A stretch of 64,000 nucleotides of DNA from JBALVO01 sp036961445 (GTDB lineage: Bacteria > Pseudomonadota > Gammaproteobacteria > Pseudomonadales > Halieaceae): positions 14,456 through 78,455 of the forward strand of contig JBALVO010000005.1 in NCBI GenBank assembly GCA_036961445.1, read 5' to 3'. The notes beneath the pieces were generated by a model. It did not search any database and was not told where the DNA came from. It saw nothing but the letters and a program-made list of their open reading frames with translations. Below are positions 17,319 through 26,558 of the stretch, one piece after another. Position numbers and translations under genes: made by a program. Position 1 is the stretch's first letter. Every line of letters begins with the position of its first letter.

Positions 17319-18503
17319 TTACTCATCGCCTCCGTGCTGCAGACGCTGCTCCATGACAGCGTTCAAGGCCTGTAGCGATCTGGAAATATCGGGCTTGGCT
17401 ACAGCGACCTGCATAGTTGTCAGTTGTGTTATTTCCCTGGCCATAGCGCGAGAAGCAGCTTCATCGGATGCAATAAATTCGGCTACCCAATGTTGCGCTC
17501 GCTGCAAGCTTTCGGTGTACAGCGCCTGGTTGCCGGACAACAGTGCAACCTGCGATTGCTCCAACAGCATACGCAAGTTTTGCCGCACCAGCCCTTCCCA
17601 CTGAGGATCCATCAGCGTCTGCATAGGTACATCCCGCCGGCGTATAGCAACATAATCGGAGAGTTTGGCAAGCGCAGCCTCATAGCCCTGACGCAAGCGC
17701 CCCTTCCAATCCACGGCCTCCACCGGGGCCGGCTGCGCCTCCCGCTTGGGCAATTGGAAAATAACCAGCCGCCCCGCCTGCTCAGATAGTGCCGAGAGGC
17801 GCAGGTATATGCCCTCTATATCGACGGTTGGCACCGCGCGCACGGCCGCCACGTCAGCAGCGACAGCAGCGCGCACCGGGTGCAGACCCACATCATCCAT
17901 TTCCCGCAGAATATTATCGGCGCTGCTGAGCAAGGATTGAGCGGCAGCGACGTCGCCCGCCATAATCAGGCGCTGATTGGCCAGGCGCAACAGATACTCT
18001 GTTTCTGCCAGCAGCCAGCTATCCCGGTCATTGGCACTAAAACGGGCCAACTCAGTGCGCTGCTCTGCCAATTGGGATGTCAGTACCGCCAATGCTTCGG
18101 CTTGACGGGATGACTTGCCACCAAGGTCACCCTGTAATTTGCCCAGGCCAGACTGCAACTGGCTCTGCCAGCGCGCGTCCAGCGCTTGCAAGGCATTCTC
18201 TTCTTGGCCGACCGCACCCTCCAGTTCAACCAGGCGGTCTACCAATACCGCTTCCCGGCGTTGCAATTCCAGCACCGACAAGGCGGCCGCGCCGGCCAGC
18301 CCCAGAGCCAACAAAAGCGCCAACCAGGCTATGATTGAAGATCCTTTGCGCGGCGCGGCACCAGGCGCTTTCGCTGCAGTGGTGTTGTTCCCGGCAGACG
18401 GCTCTGACGTGGTCACGGCACTGGCGGGTTTGCCCTGCGATGGAACGGAGACTTCTGCTTTTTCTGCGGTCTGCCCGGTATTGCTATCTTCCTGTTCGCT
18501 CAC
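17319..18503 (-). CDS. hemX: HemX, uroporphyrinogen-III C-methyltransferase-like membrane protein
   Basis: A 394-residue bitopic protein: a Ser/Thr/Ala-rich cytoplasmic N-terminus (~1-53), one transmembrane segment (SIIAWLALLLALGLAGAAAL) and a periplasmic coiled-coil domain with the family segment WLLAETEYLLRLANQRLIM. The name suggests methyltransferase activity, but the family lacks the SAM-binding motifs of CobA, and none are visible here. It lies 3 bp after hemD and 3 bp before hemY, so translation is likely coupled. Confidence 0.9.
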   Translation of the reverse strand: MSEQEDSNTGQTAEKAEVSVPSQGKPASAVTTSEPSAGNNTTAAKAPGAAPRKGSSIIAWLALLLALGLAGAAALSVLELQRREAVLVDRLVELEGAVGQEENALQALDARWQSQLQSGLGKLQGDLGGKSSRQAEALAVLTSQLAEQRTELARFSANDRDSWLLAETEYLLRLANQRLIMAGDVAAAQSLLSSADNILREMDDVGLHPVRAAVAADVAAVRAVPTVDIEGIYLRLSALSEQAGRLVIFQLPKREAQPAPVEAVDWKGRLRQGYEAALAKLSDYVAIRRRDVPMQTLMDPQWEGLVRQNLRMLLEQSQVALLSGNQALYTESLQRAQHWVAEFIASDEAASRAMAREITQLTTMQVAVAKPDISRSLQALNAVMEQRLQHGGDE

Positions 18504-18506
18504 TCG

Positions 18507-19337
18507 TCATTCTCCAGAGCTGGGTTGCCATTCCTCTAGGGCATCAAACATTGCCGCGTCCGAGGCATTGCCAGCAGTCACGACCTGCTCGAAACCGGCC
18601 TCTCGCGCCTGCCGGGCTACTCGCTCGGACGGGACGATAAGGCCTATATGTCTAAACTTAGTTGTTTCTGCCGGTCGAAGCAATCCCTCCATGTTGGCAA
18701 GGCCCTCACCACTGCTAATCATCACCACGTCCACGCGCCACAAAGCGATTTTTGCTGCCAATTCTCCCGCGGGCAATTCGGGACAACTGCGCCGGTAGCA
18801 CGCGAGCTGATCGACCTGGGCACCACGTCGCTCCAGCTCCTTTTGTAACGTCGCCCTGCCCCCTTCACCCTTAATGATCAATACACGTTGATCCGCCACG
18901 GCCTGCAATTGAGGCACCGCCAGTAAGCCCTCGCTGGTCATCGTCGCACCGGGAGTAACCGCCACGATGCCACGATCGAGTAATAAGCGGGCGGTGGAGT
19001 CTCCGATAGCGTACCAGGTCAGGCCCACTGGCAACTGCGGCCAATAACCCTCAATACAGTCCATACCGAAGCGCACCGCATTACCGCTAATAAAAATAAC
19101 GTGCTGATACAAGTCCAGCCCCAGCACTAGCTGGCGCTGCAATGGTGACAGCTCCGGCAACGCATGCAGTTCCAGCAATGGCTGCGCGTGTACCGTATAT
19201 CCCGCCGTCTCCAGTGCGCTGCACAGTGACGCGCCCTGCCCTGCAGGGCGCGTCACCAGCACGCTCAATTTATTGCCCGCCCCTGAGTCAGTTGCACCTG
19301 CTCCGGTGCGAACTGAATCGGCAGCCTTAAGCGCCAT
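18507..19337 (-). CDS. hemD: Uroporphyrinogen-III synthase
   Basis: Cyclises hydroxymethylbilane with inversion of ring D to uroporphyrinogen III. The recognisable parts are LVTRPAGQGASLCSALE near the N-terminus, VIFISGNAVRFGM, WYAIGDSTARLLLDRG and ACYRRSCPELP. At 276 residues it is ~25 longer than usual. The ATG at 19337 overlaps the hemC stop by 11 bp, favouring coupled translation, but the first ~22 residues look non-conserved and an internal TTG before SVLVTRP is an alternative start. Family assignment rests on weakly conserved motifs plus position directly after hemC. Confidence 0.92.
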   Translation of the reverse strand: MALKAADSVRTGAGATDSGAGNKLSVLVTRPAGQGASLCSALETAGYTVHAQPLLELHALPELSPLQRQLVLGLDLYQHVIFISGNAVRFGMDCIEGYWPQLPVGLTWYAIGDSTARLLLDRGIVAVTPGATMTSEGLLAVPQLQAVADQRVLIIKGEGGRATLQKELERRGAQVDQLACYRRSCPELPAGELAAKIALWRVDVVMISSGEGLANMEGLLRPAETTKFRHIGLIVPSERVARQAREAGFEQVVTAGNASDAAMFDALEEWQPSSGE

Positions 19338-20256
19338 AGATCTCGGCCAGAATGGCGGCGGCGCCCTGCGCCAGTAAATCGTCGGCTACCCTGAATCCAA
19401 GTTGTTCTGCCTCTGCCAGCGGTGCCTGTGACTCGGCCCGCAGCAACAAAGATCCGTCGGGCTTGCCCACCAGTCCTCGCAGCCACAGTTGGTCCCCTGC
19501 GATGTGCTCTGCATAGCAGGCGATAGGTACCTGGCAACCGCCCTGCAAACGCAGATTCATCGCTCGCTCTGCCCTGACTCGCTGCGCTGTGGGCTCATGG
19601 TGCACCACTTGCAGCAACTCCAGCGTGGCAACATCACTACAACGCAATTCAATACCCACGGCCCCCTGACCGCCAGCGGGCAAAGAATCAATGACATCAA
19701 TTTGCTGTGCAATGCGCGCACCAAAACCCAGGCGAATAAGGCCAGCACTGGCCAATATAATAGCGTCGTATTCGCCTTCATCGAGCTTGCGTAAGCGGGT
19801 ATTGACATTACCGCGCAAGAACTTCACTTGCAGATCCGGACGCCGGGCACGCAATTGACACTCACGGCGCAGACTGGAGGTTCCGACCACACTGCCCGCG
19901 GGTAAGTCAGATAATGACCGGTAATGGTTACTGACAAAGGCATCAGAGGGGTCCTCACGCTGGCAGATCACGCCCAGATCCAGTCCCGAGGGAAACTCCA
20001 TCGGCACATCTTTCATGGAGTGCACCGCAATATCAGCAGAACCATCGAGCAGAGCGTTCTCCAGTTCCTTTACGAACAGGCCCTTACCACCCACTTTCGC
20101 CAGAGGCACATCCAGCAACTGATCGCCCCGTGAAGTCATGCCTAACAGCTCTACTTCCAGCCCCGGGTGGGCCTGGGTAAGTGCAGATTGAACAAATTCC
20201 GCTTGCCACAACGCCAGCGGGCTTTCGCGGGTGGCAATGGTGATTTTACGCGCCAT
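19327..20256 (-). CDS. hemC: Hydroxymethylbilane synthase (porphobilinogen deaminase)
   Basis: Polymerises four porphobilinogen units into hydroxymethylbilane using a covalently bound dipyrromethane cofactor. The 309-residue protein begins MARKITIATRESPLALWQ and has GDQLLDVPLAKVGGKGLF, the catalytic Asp in ADIAVHSMKDVP, RRECQLRARRPDL and the cofactor-binding Cys in LQGGCQVPIACYA. I start at 20256 because AAGGAAG precedes it; a frame opening back to 20298 adds unrelated sequence. It follows algR by 72 bp, the arrangement seen in Pseudomonas. Confidence 0.96.
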   Translation of the reverse strand: MARKITIATRESPLALWQAEFVQSALTQAHPGLEVELLGMTSRGDQLLDVPLAKVGGKGLFVKELENALLDGSADIAVHSMKDVPMEFPSGLDLGVICQREDPSDAFVSNHYRSLSDLPAGSVVGTSSLRRECQLRARRPDLQVKFLRGNVNTRLRKLDEGEYDAIILASAGLIRLGFGARIAQQIDVIDSLPAGGQGAVGIELRCSDVATLELLQVVHHEPTAQRVRAERAMNLRLQGGCQVPIACYAEHIAGDQLWLRGLVGKPDGSLLLRAESQAPLAEAEQLGFRVADDLLAQGAAAILAEIYGA

Positions 20257-20328
20257 AATCCGGCTTCCTTTTTTACAGCCGGACATCATACCAGCCAAGC
20301 GTTGTGCCAGCGATATACGCGATAAAGG

Positions 20329-21060
20329 TCAGCGTTCCACCAGCCGTTGTTTAACCTCGGTCAGGTGGCGACGACTGACCGCAGGGCGCGCGTCCACCGA
20401 GTCAAGCACCACCGACCAGCAACCGCCATCATCACGCTGTAAGCGCACGATGTGCGCCAATGCCACCAATGCATTGCGATGCACTCGCAAAAACTGGCCA
20501 GCCAATTCCTGCTCCAGATCCTTGAGAGTATCGGGAATTAACAGCTCGGCTGACGGACTGCAGGCGGTGACATATTTTTGCTCCGCCAGGAAACAGCGAA
20601 TTTCTTCTACGGCCATCGTTTCCAGGCCCCGATGTGTCTGGCTACTCACCTGGCTGCGCTGTGCAGCGGGATCTCCCGCTCGCATGCTGGCCAGCTGCAG
20701 GCGGTTAACCCGGCCGGCTCCGGCTAACGCCCGCGCCAACTCCGCTTCCCGCACAGGCTTAAGCAAATAGGCCACAGCCTGGTGTTGCAGTGCCGCCAAT
20801 GCGTATTCATCGTAGGCCGTACAAAAAATAACCGCCGGCGGGCCATCCAGCACATCCAGGTGAGCCGCAACTTCAATACCGTCCATCCCTGGCATACGAA
20901 TATCCAACAGCAGCAGGTCAGGCGCCTGCTCGGCCACCACCGCCAGAGCCTCCGCGCCGCTCTGGGCCTGCAAGCACTGGGCATCAGGAAGTAACTTTCC
21001 CAGCAGGCGCAGGAGTCGCTCACGCGCCAGCACCTCGTCATCAACAACCAGGATCTTCAC
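20329..21060 (-). CDS. algR: LytTR-type response regulator AlgR
   Basis: A 243-residue response regulator. The receiver domain (1-~120) has acidic residues in VVDDEVLARERL, the phosphoacceptor Asp in LLLDIRMPGMDG and the Lys in YLLKPVREAEL. A C-terminal LytTR DNA-binding domain (~140-243) includes FLAEQKYVTA and FLRVHRNALVALAHI. In Pseudomonas, AlgR controls alginate, type IV pili and rhamnolipid genes; targets here are unknown. It overlaps algZ by 4 bp (ATGA) and precedes the heme genes. Confidence 0.92.
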   Translation of the reverse strand: MKILVVDDEVLARERLLRLLGKLLPDAQCLQAQSGAEALAVVAEQAPDLLLLDIRMPGMDGIEVAAHLDVLDGPPAVIFCTAYDEYALAALQHQAVAYLLKPVREAELARALAGAGRVNRLQLASMRAGDPAAQRSQVSSQTHRGLETMAVEEIRCFLAEQKYVTACSPSAELLIPDTLKDLEQELAGQFLRVHRNALVALAHIVRLQRDDGGCWSVVLDSVDARPAVSRRHLTEVKQRLVER

Positions 21061-22118
21061 AGTGCGGCTCCCGGGGAATAACTCAGGTTAATGCGGTAAA
21101 CACCGTCCTTTGGCGCAGCGTGCAGACTGGCACCAGCCCCATAAAGGACATGCAAACGCTGCTCGATATTCGCCAGTGCCATATGATGGCCCTCGGTATG
21201 CGCCGACTGCTCGGGCATCGGGTTATCTACACTTACCTGCACCACACCCGCTACCAGATGCGCGGCAACGCTGATGGTACCGCCTTCAGCAAGCTGGGAA
21301 ATGCCGTGATACACCGCATTTTCAACCAGAGGCTGCAGCACCAGGCTAGGCATCGGTTGATCGCGCACGGCGGTATCCACCTGCCACTGCACCTGCAGTC
21401 TTGCACCCAGACGTAATTTTTCAATGCCCAGATACAATTCACACAGACGCAACTCATCCGCCACCGTCGTTGGGCGCTGATTCTCCTGCAAACTCTCCCG
21501 GAAAAGCTCAGACAAATCTTCCACCGCCTGCTCCGCCGCTTCCGGCCGCGACATAATGAGACTGGCAATACTGTTCATGGTGTTAAACAAAAAATGCGGC
21601 CTGATCCTGGCACGCAAGGAATCCAGTCGCGCCTGTAACTCCAGCTTCTCCTGCAGTCGCAATTGTTGTTGCAAATAAAAGTACCGCAGAACGATCCCCG
21701 CCAACACGGCTGCAACCAGCATATTACGCAGCAACCACCATAAGCCGACAGCACCACGGGTAAGCTGAGGGTAGAGCTCCAGTGCCAGATAACTACTGGC
21801 CGCGGTAACCGCCAACACCAGCAACAGACTGCCAGTGGTCGCCACTGGCAAACTCAAACGGCTGAAGGGGCCGCGCAATTGACACAGCAGCGCAGCGCTC
21901 AACAGCACCACCCATTGCACAAACAAAGAGCAGGTAGCCAGTAAATCCCAGTTAAACCGAGGCAAGGCGCTATTAGCCAGCACGTACACAATGACCATCA
22001 ATTCGGTTAGCAGGACCATGACAAAAACCGGTCGCGGTGCACACAGGTCGGGAATAAAAAATTCACCCGTCACCCGATCACCTGCCGCTACTGTCGCACC
22101 CCCTGATGCAGGCTGCAT
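21057..22118 (-). CDS. algZ: LytS-type sensor histidine kinase AlgZ/FimS
   Basis: Inner-membrane sensor kinase partner of AlgR. About four to five transmembrane segments in the first ~160 residues are followed by a His_kinase domain with the phosphoacceptor region RPHFLFNTMNSIASLIMS. An HATPase part includes PSLVLQPLVENAVYHGIS. The frame is open much further, to 22652, but the extension runs antisense to argH. I place the start at ATG 22118, preceded by GGAG seven bases upstream. That gives 353 residues, with GEFFIPDLCAPRPVF near the N-terminus as in Pseudomonas AlgZ. Divergent from argH with a 172-bp shared promoter region. Confidence 0.9.
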   Translation of the reverse strand: MQPASGGATVAAGDRVTGEFFIPDLCAPRPVFVMVLLTELMVIVYVLANSALPRFNWDLLATCSLFVQWVVLLSAALLCQLRGPFSRLSLPVATTGSLLLVLAVTAASSYLALELYPQLTRGAVGLWWLLRNMLVAAVLAGIVLRYFYLQQQLRLQEKLELQARLDSLRARIRPHFLFNTMNSIASLIMSRPEAAEQAVEDLSELFRESLQENQRPTTVADELRLCELYLGIEKLRLGARLQVQWQVDTAVRDQPMPSLVLQPLVENAVYHGISQLAEGGTISVAAHLVAGVVQVSVDNPMPEQSAHTEGHHMALANIEQRLHVLYGAGASLHAAPKDGVYRINLSYSPGAAL

Positions 22119-22290
22119 ATATACTCTCCCCATGCCCGATACTGGTATACTTGCACCCTTGATTGGCAGGGACAAGCCCAATGTTTGGTCAGCTCCAGCC
22201 CACATCTTTAACATCGCCCAACCACACGCGATAATCTGCCCTGGCAAGCACCAGCTTGAAGCGCGTGACAACAGCAGGATTTCTAACAGA

Positions 22291-23703
22291 ATGAGCAAGC
22301 AACAAGACACCAGCAAGCTATGGGGAGGTCGCTTCACCGAAGCGACAGATGCCTTTGTACAGCGCTTCACTGCATCGGTCACCTTTGACCAACGCATGGC
22401 CGGGGAAGATATAGCAGGCTCTCTGGCCCACGCCCAAATGCTTTGCGCCGTTGGTGTACTCAACGCAGCTGAACTGGCGGAGATACGCCAGGGCCTGGCG
22501 CAGGTGCAACAGGAAATCGATGAAGGCAGCTTCAACTGGTCCGTGGAACTCGAAGACGTACACATGAACATTGAGGCCAGGCTCACCGAACTCATTGGCG
22601 TTACCGGCAAAAAGCTGCACACTGGCCGCTCGCGCAATGACCAGGTTGCCACGGATATCCGCCTGCATCTGCGTGCAGCAATCGATCAGATCGCAAAGGA
22701 ACTGACGCGCTTGCAACAAGGCACTATCGAGCTGGCAGCGCGCAACACCGACACCATCATGCCAGGCTTTACCCATTTGCAAACCGCTCAGCCGGTAGCC
22801 TTTGGGCATCACTTGCTGGCCTGGAATGAAATGCTGGAACGCGACCATGGTCGCTTGCAGGACTGTCGCAAGCGACTTAACCAATCACCCTTGGGAGCCG
22901 CGGCACTGGCCGGTACCACCTATCCTATCGATAGGGCACAGACAGCGGCAGCCATGGGCTTTGATAAGCCAACCGAAAACTCTCTGGATTCCGTATCGGA
23001 TCGCGACTTTGCCATCGAATTCTGCTCTTTCGCTGCCCTGCTGATGACCCATTTATCGCGCATGTCAGAAGAGCTGGTGCTGTGGACCTCAGCCCAATTC
23101 AACTTCATTGAGCTGCCCGATCGTTTTTGTACCGGCTCTTCCATCATGCCGCAGAAAAAAAATCCGGACGTGCCGGAACTGGTAAGAGGTAAGGTAGGAC
23201 GCGTCAATGGCCACCTGATTTGCCTACTGACCCTGATGAAAAGCCAACCGCTGGCCTACAACAAGGATAACCAGGAAGACAAGGAACCCCTGTTCGATAC
23301 CATTGATACAGTGCTGGATTCCCTGCGCGCTTTTGCCGATATGATCCCGGCAATCAAACCCAAAGTTGCGCAGATGCGTGAGGCCGCCCGCGGCGGGTTT
23401 TCTACCGCCACAGATTTAGCCGATTACCTGGTAGGCCTGGGCCTGCCGTTTCGCGACGCCCATGAAGTTGTCGGCAAGGCCGTGGCACACGGCATAGATA
23501 CGGGCCTGGATCTGGCCGAGATGGATCTGGCGACGCTGCAGACGTTCTGTGCAGAGATCCGCCAGGACGTGTTTGAAGTGCTGACACTGGAAGGCTCTAT
23601 CGCAGCGCGAGATCACCTGGGCGGCACTGCTCCGGGGCAGGTCGCAGCGGCGGCAGAGCGCGCCAGCACTTTACTGCTCGCGCGCCAGACTGCTAACAAC
23701 TAG
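22291..23703 (+). CDS. argH: Argininosuccinate lyase
   Basis: Cleaves argininosuccinate to arginine and fumarate, the last step of arginine synthesis. The 470-residue protein starts MSKQQDTSKLWGGRFTEATD and has the superfamily signature GSSIMPQKKNPDVPEL, the substrate-binding GRSRNDQVATD and TIMPGFTHLQTAQPV. ATG 22291 gives the normal family length. The longer frame from 21991 is antisense to algZ. Its last codon overlaps the convergent DUF3187 gene by 4 bp. Confidence 0.96.
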   Translation: MSKQQDTSKLWGGRFTEATDAFVQRFTASVTFDQRMAGEDIAGSLAHAQMLCAVGVLNAAELAEIRQGLAQVQQEIDEGSFNWSVELEDVHMNIEARLTELIGVTGKKLHTGRSRNDQVATDIRLHLRAAIDQIAKELTRLQQGTIELAARNTDTIMPGFTHLQTAQPVAFGHHLLAWNEMLERDHGRLQDCRKRLNQSPLGAAALAGTTYPIDRAQTAAAMGFDKPTENSLDSVSDRDFAIEFCSFAALLMTHLSRMSEELVLWTSAQFNFIELPDRFCTGSSIMPQKKNPDVPELVRGKVGRVNGHLICLLTLMKSQPLAYNKDNQEDKEPLFDTIDTVLDSLRAFADMIPAIKPKVAQMREAARGGFSTATDLADYLVGLGLPFRDAHEVVGKAVAHGIDTGLDLAEMDLATLQTFCAEIRQDVFEVLTLEGSIAARDHLGGTAPGQVAAAAERASTLLLARQTANN

Positions 23704-24683
23704 CGCTTAGCCTGGTAGCGCAAGCTGGCCTGGAAGGTAACATCTGCGGCAGTTTCTACGCCGATGTCTTCCACCACACTCACTTCGGCTGACCAGCGCT
23801 GCGCAAAACGCCAGCGCACACCGCCGGTTAGCATGAAAGCCTCATCACCCAATGCCGTGATATTACTGTCCACCGGTGCCGCGTGACTGTCCAGCTGGGC
23901 CAACAATGACCAACGCTGCGCCACCGCCCAATCCAGGCTGAGCCCGGCAAACCACATATCGCGCTCTTGCGCATCACCGAGCAGGTCGTTGTCGCCCGCC
24001 CGCAGGTATCCTGCCTGACCATGCCAACTGAGCGGGAGACTCTCCAGATGGGCGCCGGAGAAGCGCAATGCTATAAACGCGTCATCCGCACCACTGCCCA
24101 AAAAGTCATCCTCATCGCCGCTACCAAACTTGTAACCCAGCACCAGGCTGGCAACCGCTGCGCCCTGCCTATAAAAAGCGTTGCTCAACGACAGGCTGAC
24201 ATCGCTCAGCCCGGAGGTATTGTCCTGCAGCGAGAATCCAGCATCCGGGGCGATATAGCGATAGTCCAGTAAATCGCGCGGCACGTCTGAGCGCCCGCCG
24301 TCCGACATCCCCCAGAGGTCATGCCAATCGTCGATCAACTTATCCAGATTACCGCCGCTTTGATCAACCCAGGGCACCTCCAGCTGCACATCCCAATCTT
24401 GCGCAAGGCCGTAACGTAACTCCAGGGCAAAGCGCTGCGTTTCGCCGTCCAGATTCAGGTACTCCTTGCTATTGGCATCTGCTACATAGTGACTGGCCAG
24501 GCTGCTGTGCAATGCAATATCCATTCGCCCTGCCGCGACCGTATCTGCACTGCGCTGGGAAGGCAGGCCCGACAGTGCCGCCACTGGACTCAGGTTTTTG
24601 ACGTATAGGGGCTCACTCGCGGCCACTGGCAGCGCCGCCGCTATCGCCAGCAGTGCCATGCACCCGAGGTTACCCCCAGTCAA
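23700..24683 (-). CDS. DUF3187 family secreted protein, likely outer-membrane beta-barrel
   Basis: A 327-residue protein with a signal peptide (LLAIAAALPVAASEP) and alternating hydrophobic/polar strands ending in an aromatic-basic C-terminus, as in outer-membrane barrels. Recognisable DUF3187 features are NLSPVAALSGLPS after the signal and IDDWHDLWGMSDGGRSDVP. The function of the family is unknown; a transport or porin role is inference. The start at 24683 overlaps the frataxin gene end by 14 bp. Confidence 0.8.
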   Translation of the reverse strand: MTGGNLGCMALLAIAAALPVAASEPLYVKNLSPVAALSGLPSQRSADTVAAGRMDIALHSSLASHYVADANSKEYLNLDGETQRFALELRYGLAQDWDVQLEVPWVDQSGGNLDKLIDDWHDLWGMSDGGRSDVPRDLLDYRYIAPDAGFSLQDNTSGLSDVSLSLSNAFYRQGAAVASLVLGYKFGSGDEDDFLGSGADDAFIALRFSGAHLESLPLSWHGQAGYLRAGDNDLLGDAQERDMWFAGLSLDWAVAQRWSLLAQLDSHAAPVDSNITALGDEAFMLTGGVRWRFAQRWSAEVSVVEDIGVETAADVTFQASLRYQAKR

Positions 24684-24990
24684 AATCCACCCCCGCCTGT
24701 TCCTGCATTTGTACCACTACGAAGGGGCGAAACAGCTGCCCGTCGCGGGTATTACGCCAGTCGCTCTCATCTTCATCGTAAGCAAAGTGAAAACCCCCGG
24801 AACGGGCCGCCAGCCACAACTGTCGTGTAGGGGGTTGACGGCTGAACACCATAGTAGTGCCATTTTCAAACTCCACGGTGATCACGCTACCGTTGGCCTC
24901 ATAATCCAGCTCCTGGTCAACTTCATCCAGGGCCATCTCCAGCGCCTCAAAGGTCTGGTCTATCAGGTCATTAAATTGAGATTCAGTCAT
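24670..24990 (-). CDS. cyaY: Frataxin-like iron donor CyaY
   Basis: A 106-residue frataxin homologue that binds iron and modulates iron-sulfur cluster assembly by the Isc system. It begins MTESQFNDLIDQTFEALE with an acidic first helix (ALDEVDQELDYE) forming the iron-binding face. The beta-sheet follows, with VITVEFENGTTMVFSRQ and QLWLAARSGGFHFAY. The frame extends upstream to 25380, but the extension overlaps lptM and lysA and lacks homology. It is divergent from lptM, as in many gammaproteobacteria. Confidence 0.94.
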   Translation of the reverse strand: MTESQFNDLIDQTFEALEMALDEVDQELDYEANGSVITVEFENGTTMVFSRQPPTRQLWLAARSGGFHFAYDEDESDWRNTRDGQLFRPFVVVQMQEQAGVDFDWG

Positions 24991-25098
24991 CACAGGGCAG
25001 TCACCGTCAGATTGTGCAAAATTCAATGATAAGGGCTGCTCGCGCCGCTTACTAGCGGGCGCTATAATCTGTGGCTTTATAATCTGGACTAAACACCC

Positions 25099-25257
25099 AT
25101 GCGTTACACTGTTGCCGCCCTGGTTCTGACCGTCGCCCTGCCCATGCTGGGCGGATGTGGACAAATGGGGCCACTTTACATGCCGCCCAAAGAGCCACAA
25201 CAAAGCGAGCCCGCGGCGCAGCCGCCAGGCGAACAACCGCAGTCCGACGACTCCTGA
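25099..25257 (+). CDS. lptM: Small lipoprotein LptM (YifL/LppL type)
   Basis: A 52-residue open reading frame directly upstream of lysA, found by reading the sequence. It encodes MRYTVAALVLTVALPMLGG and then Cys20, a lipobox, followed by the family signature CGQMGPLYMPP and a Pro/Gln-rich tail. LptM-type lipoproteins help LptD mature in the outer membrane of E. coli. The lysA start is 15 bp downstream, so both genes probably share a transcript. Divergent from cyaY, with start codons 108 bp apart. The length and motif make this assignment good despite the small size. Confidence 0.88.
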   Translation: MRYTVAALVLTVALPMLGGCGQMGPLYMPPKEPQQSEPAAQPPGEQPQSDDS

Positions 25258-25271
25258 AACGAGACCTAGCC

Positions 25272-26522
25272 ATGGAAAACTTCCCCTACCGGGATGGCAA
25301 CCTGTATGCCGAGAACGTCGCTGTGACGGATATTGCAGCAGCGCACGGCACACCCTGTTACGTTTATTCCCGAGCAGCACTGGAGGCGTCCTTCAGCGAG
25401 TATCAGCAAGCCCTGAAAGGTTGCCAACACCTGATCTGCTATGCAGTGAAAGCCAATTCCAACCTGGCGGTCCTCAATGTACTGGCCAGGCTGGGAGCGG
25501 GCTTTGATATCGTCTCTCATGGTGAACTGGAGCGGGTTATTACTGCCGGTGGCGACCCGAAGAAAATTGTATTTTCCGGCGTGGGTAAAAAGCCTGAGGA
25601 AATGGCCAGAGCGCTGGAGCTGGGCATTCATTGCTTTAATCTGGAATCCTCCGCCGAACTGGAGGTATTAAACCGTGTCGCCGGAGAACTGGACAAAGTA
25701 GCGCCCATCTCGGTGCGTGTTAACCCCGATGTAGACGCGAAGACCCACCCCTATATTTCAACAGGGCTGCGGGAAAACAAATTTGGCGTGACTGCGGATG
25801 AGGCCCTGCTGGTCTATCAGCGCGCTGCACAGCTAAGCCATGTGCAGGTAGTGGGCCTGGATTGCCATATAGGCTCACAATTAACTGAAATCAGTCCGTT
25901 TATTGACGCCCTGCATCGCCTGCTAAAGCTCATAGACCAGCTGGCAGAGCTGGGTATTGTTATCCGTCACCTGGATCTGGGCGGTGGCCTGGGTGTGCGC
26001 TACAAGGACGAAGAGCCGCCCACCATTGCGCACTACATCGGTGCCATCCGGCAGGAACTGGGGGCGCGCGATCTACAACTATTGTTCGAACCTGGCCGCT
26101 CCATTGCTGCCAATGCCGGCATACTGGTAACACGGGTGGAATATCTAAAACCCACCCCGGAGCACAACTTCGCGCTGGTAGATGCCGCCATGAACGACAT
26201 GATCCGCCCGGCCCTTTATCAGGCCTGGCTGGATATCCAACCGGTACAGCACAATGATCAGGGGCAATTCGCGCACTGGGATGTAGTGGGACCGGTCTGT
26301 GAAACAGGCGACTTCCTGGGCAAAGACCGGCAACTGACGCTGGCACAGGGCGACCTGCTAGCGCTCTTTGGCGCCGGCGCTTATGGCTTTAGCATGAGTT
26401 CCAATTACAACAGTCGTGGGCGCGCTCCGGAAATAATGGTCGATGGCGACAGTGCACACCTGATACGCGAGCGCGAGACAATAACTGATATCATGCGCAC
26501 TGAGCGCTTACTGCCCTCATAA
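25272..26522 (+). CDS. lysA: Diaminopimelate decarboxylase
   Basis: PLP-dependent enzyme making L-lysine from meso-diaminopimelate. The 416-residue protein has the PLP lysine in CYAVKANSNLAV (~60), HIGSQL, the phosphate-binding HLDLGGGLGV, EPGRSI and the substrate Cys/Glu in GPVCETGDFLG. I start at ATG 25272 (MENFPYRDGNLYAE), giving the family length. The frame continues to 25155 inside lptM. It is followed by dapF, which makes its substrate. Confidence 0.96.
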   Translation: MENFPYRDGNLYAENVAVTDIAAAHGTPCYVYSRAALEASFSEYQQALKGCQHLICYAVKANSNLAVLNVLARLGAGFDIVSHGELERVITAGGDPKKIVFSGVGKKPEEMARALELGIHCFNLESSAELEVLNRVAGELDKVAPISVRVNPDVDAKTHPYISTGLRENKFGVTADEALLVYQRAAQLSHVQVVGLDCHIGSQLTEISPFIDALHRLLKLIDQLAELGIVIRHLDLGGGLGVRYKDEEPPTIAHYIGAIRQELGARDLQLLFEPGRSIAANAGILVTRVEYLKPTPEHNFALVDAAMNDMIRPALYQAWLDIQPVQHNDQGQFAHWDVVGPVCETGDFLGKDRQLTLAQGDLLALFGAGAYGFSMSSNYNSRGRAPEIMVDGDSAHLIRERETITDIMRTERLLPS

Positions 26523-26558
26523 CCAGCACCCTCTGAAGCCAGCGAACGACGAAAGCAC

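Noticed and set aside
22119..22652. Upstream extension of the algZ reading frame
   Set aside because: It is antisense to argH, has atypical Ser/Cys-rich composition and no kinase features. A good Shine-Dalgarno precedes the ATG at 22118.
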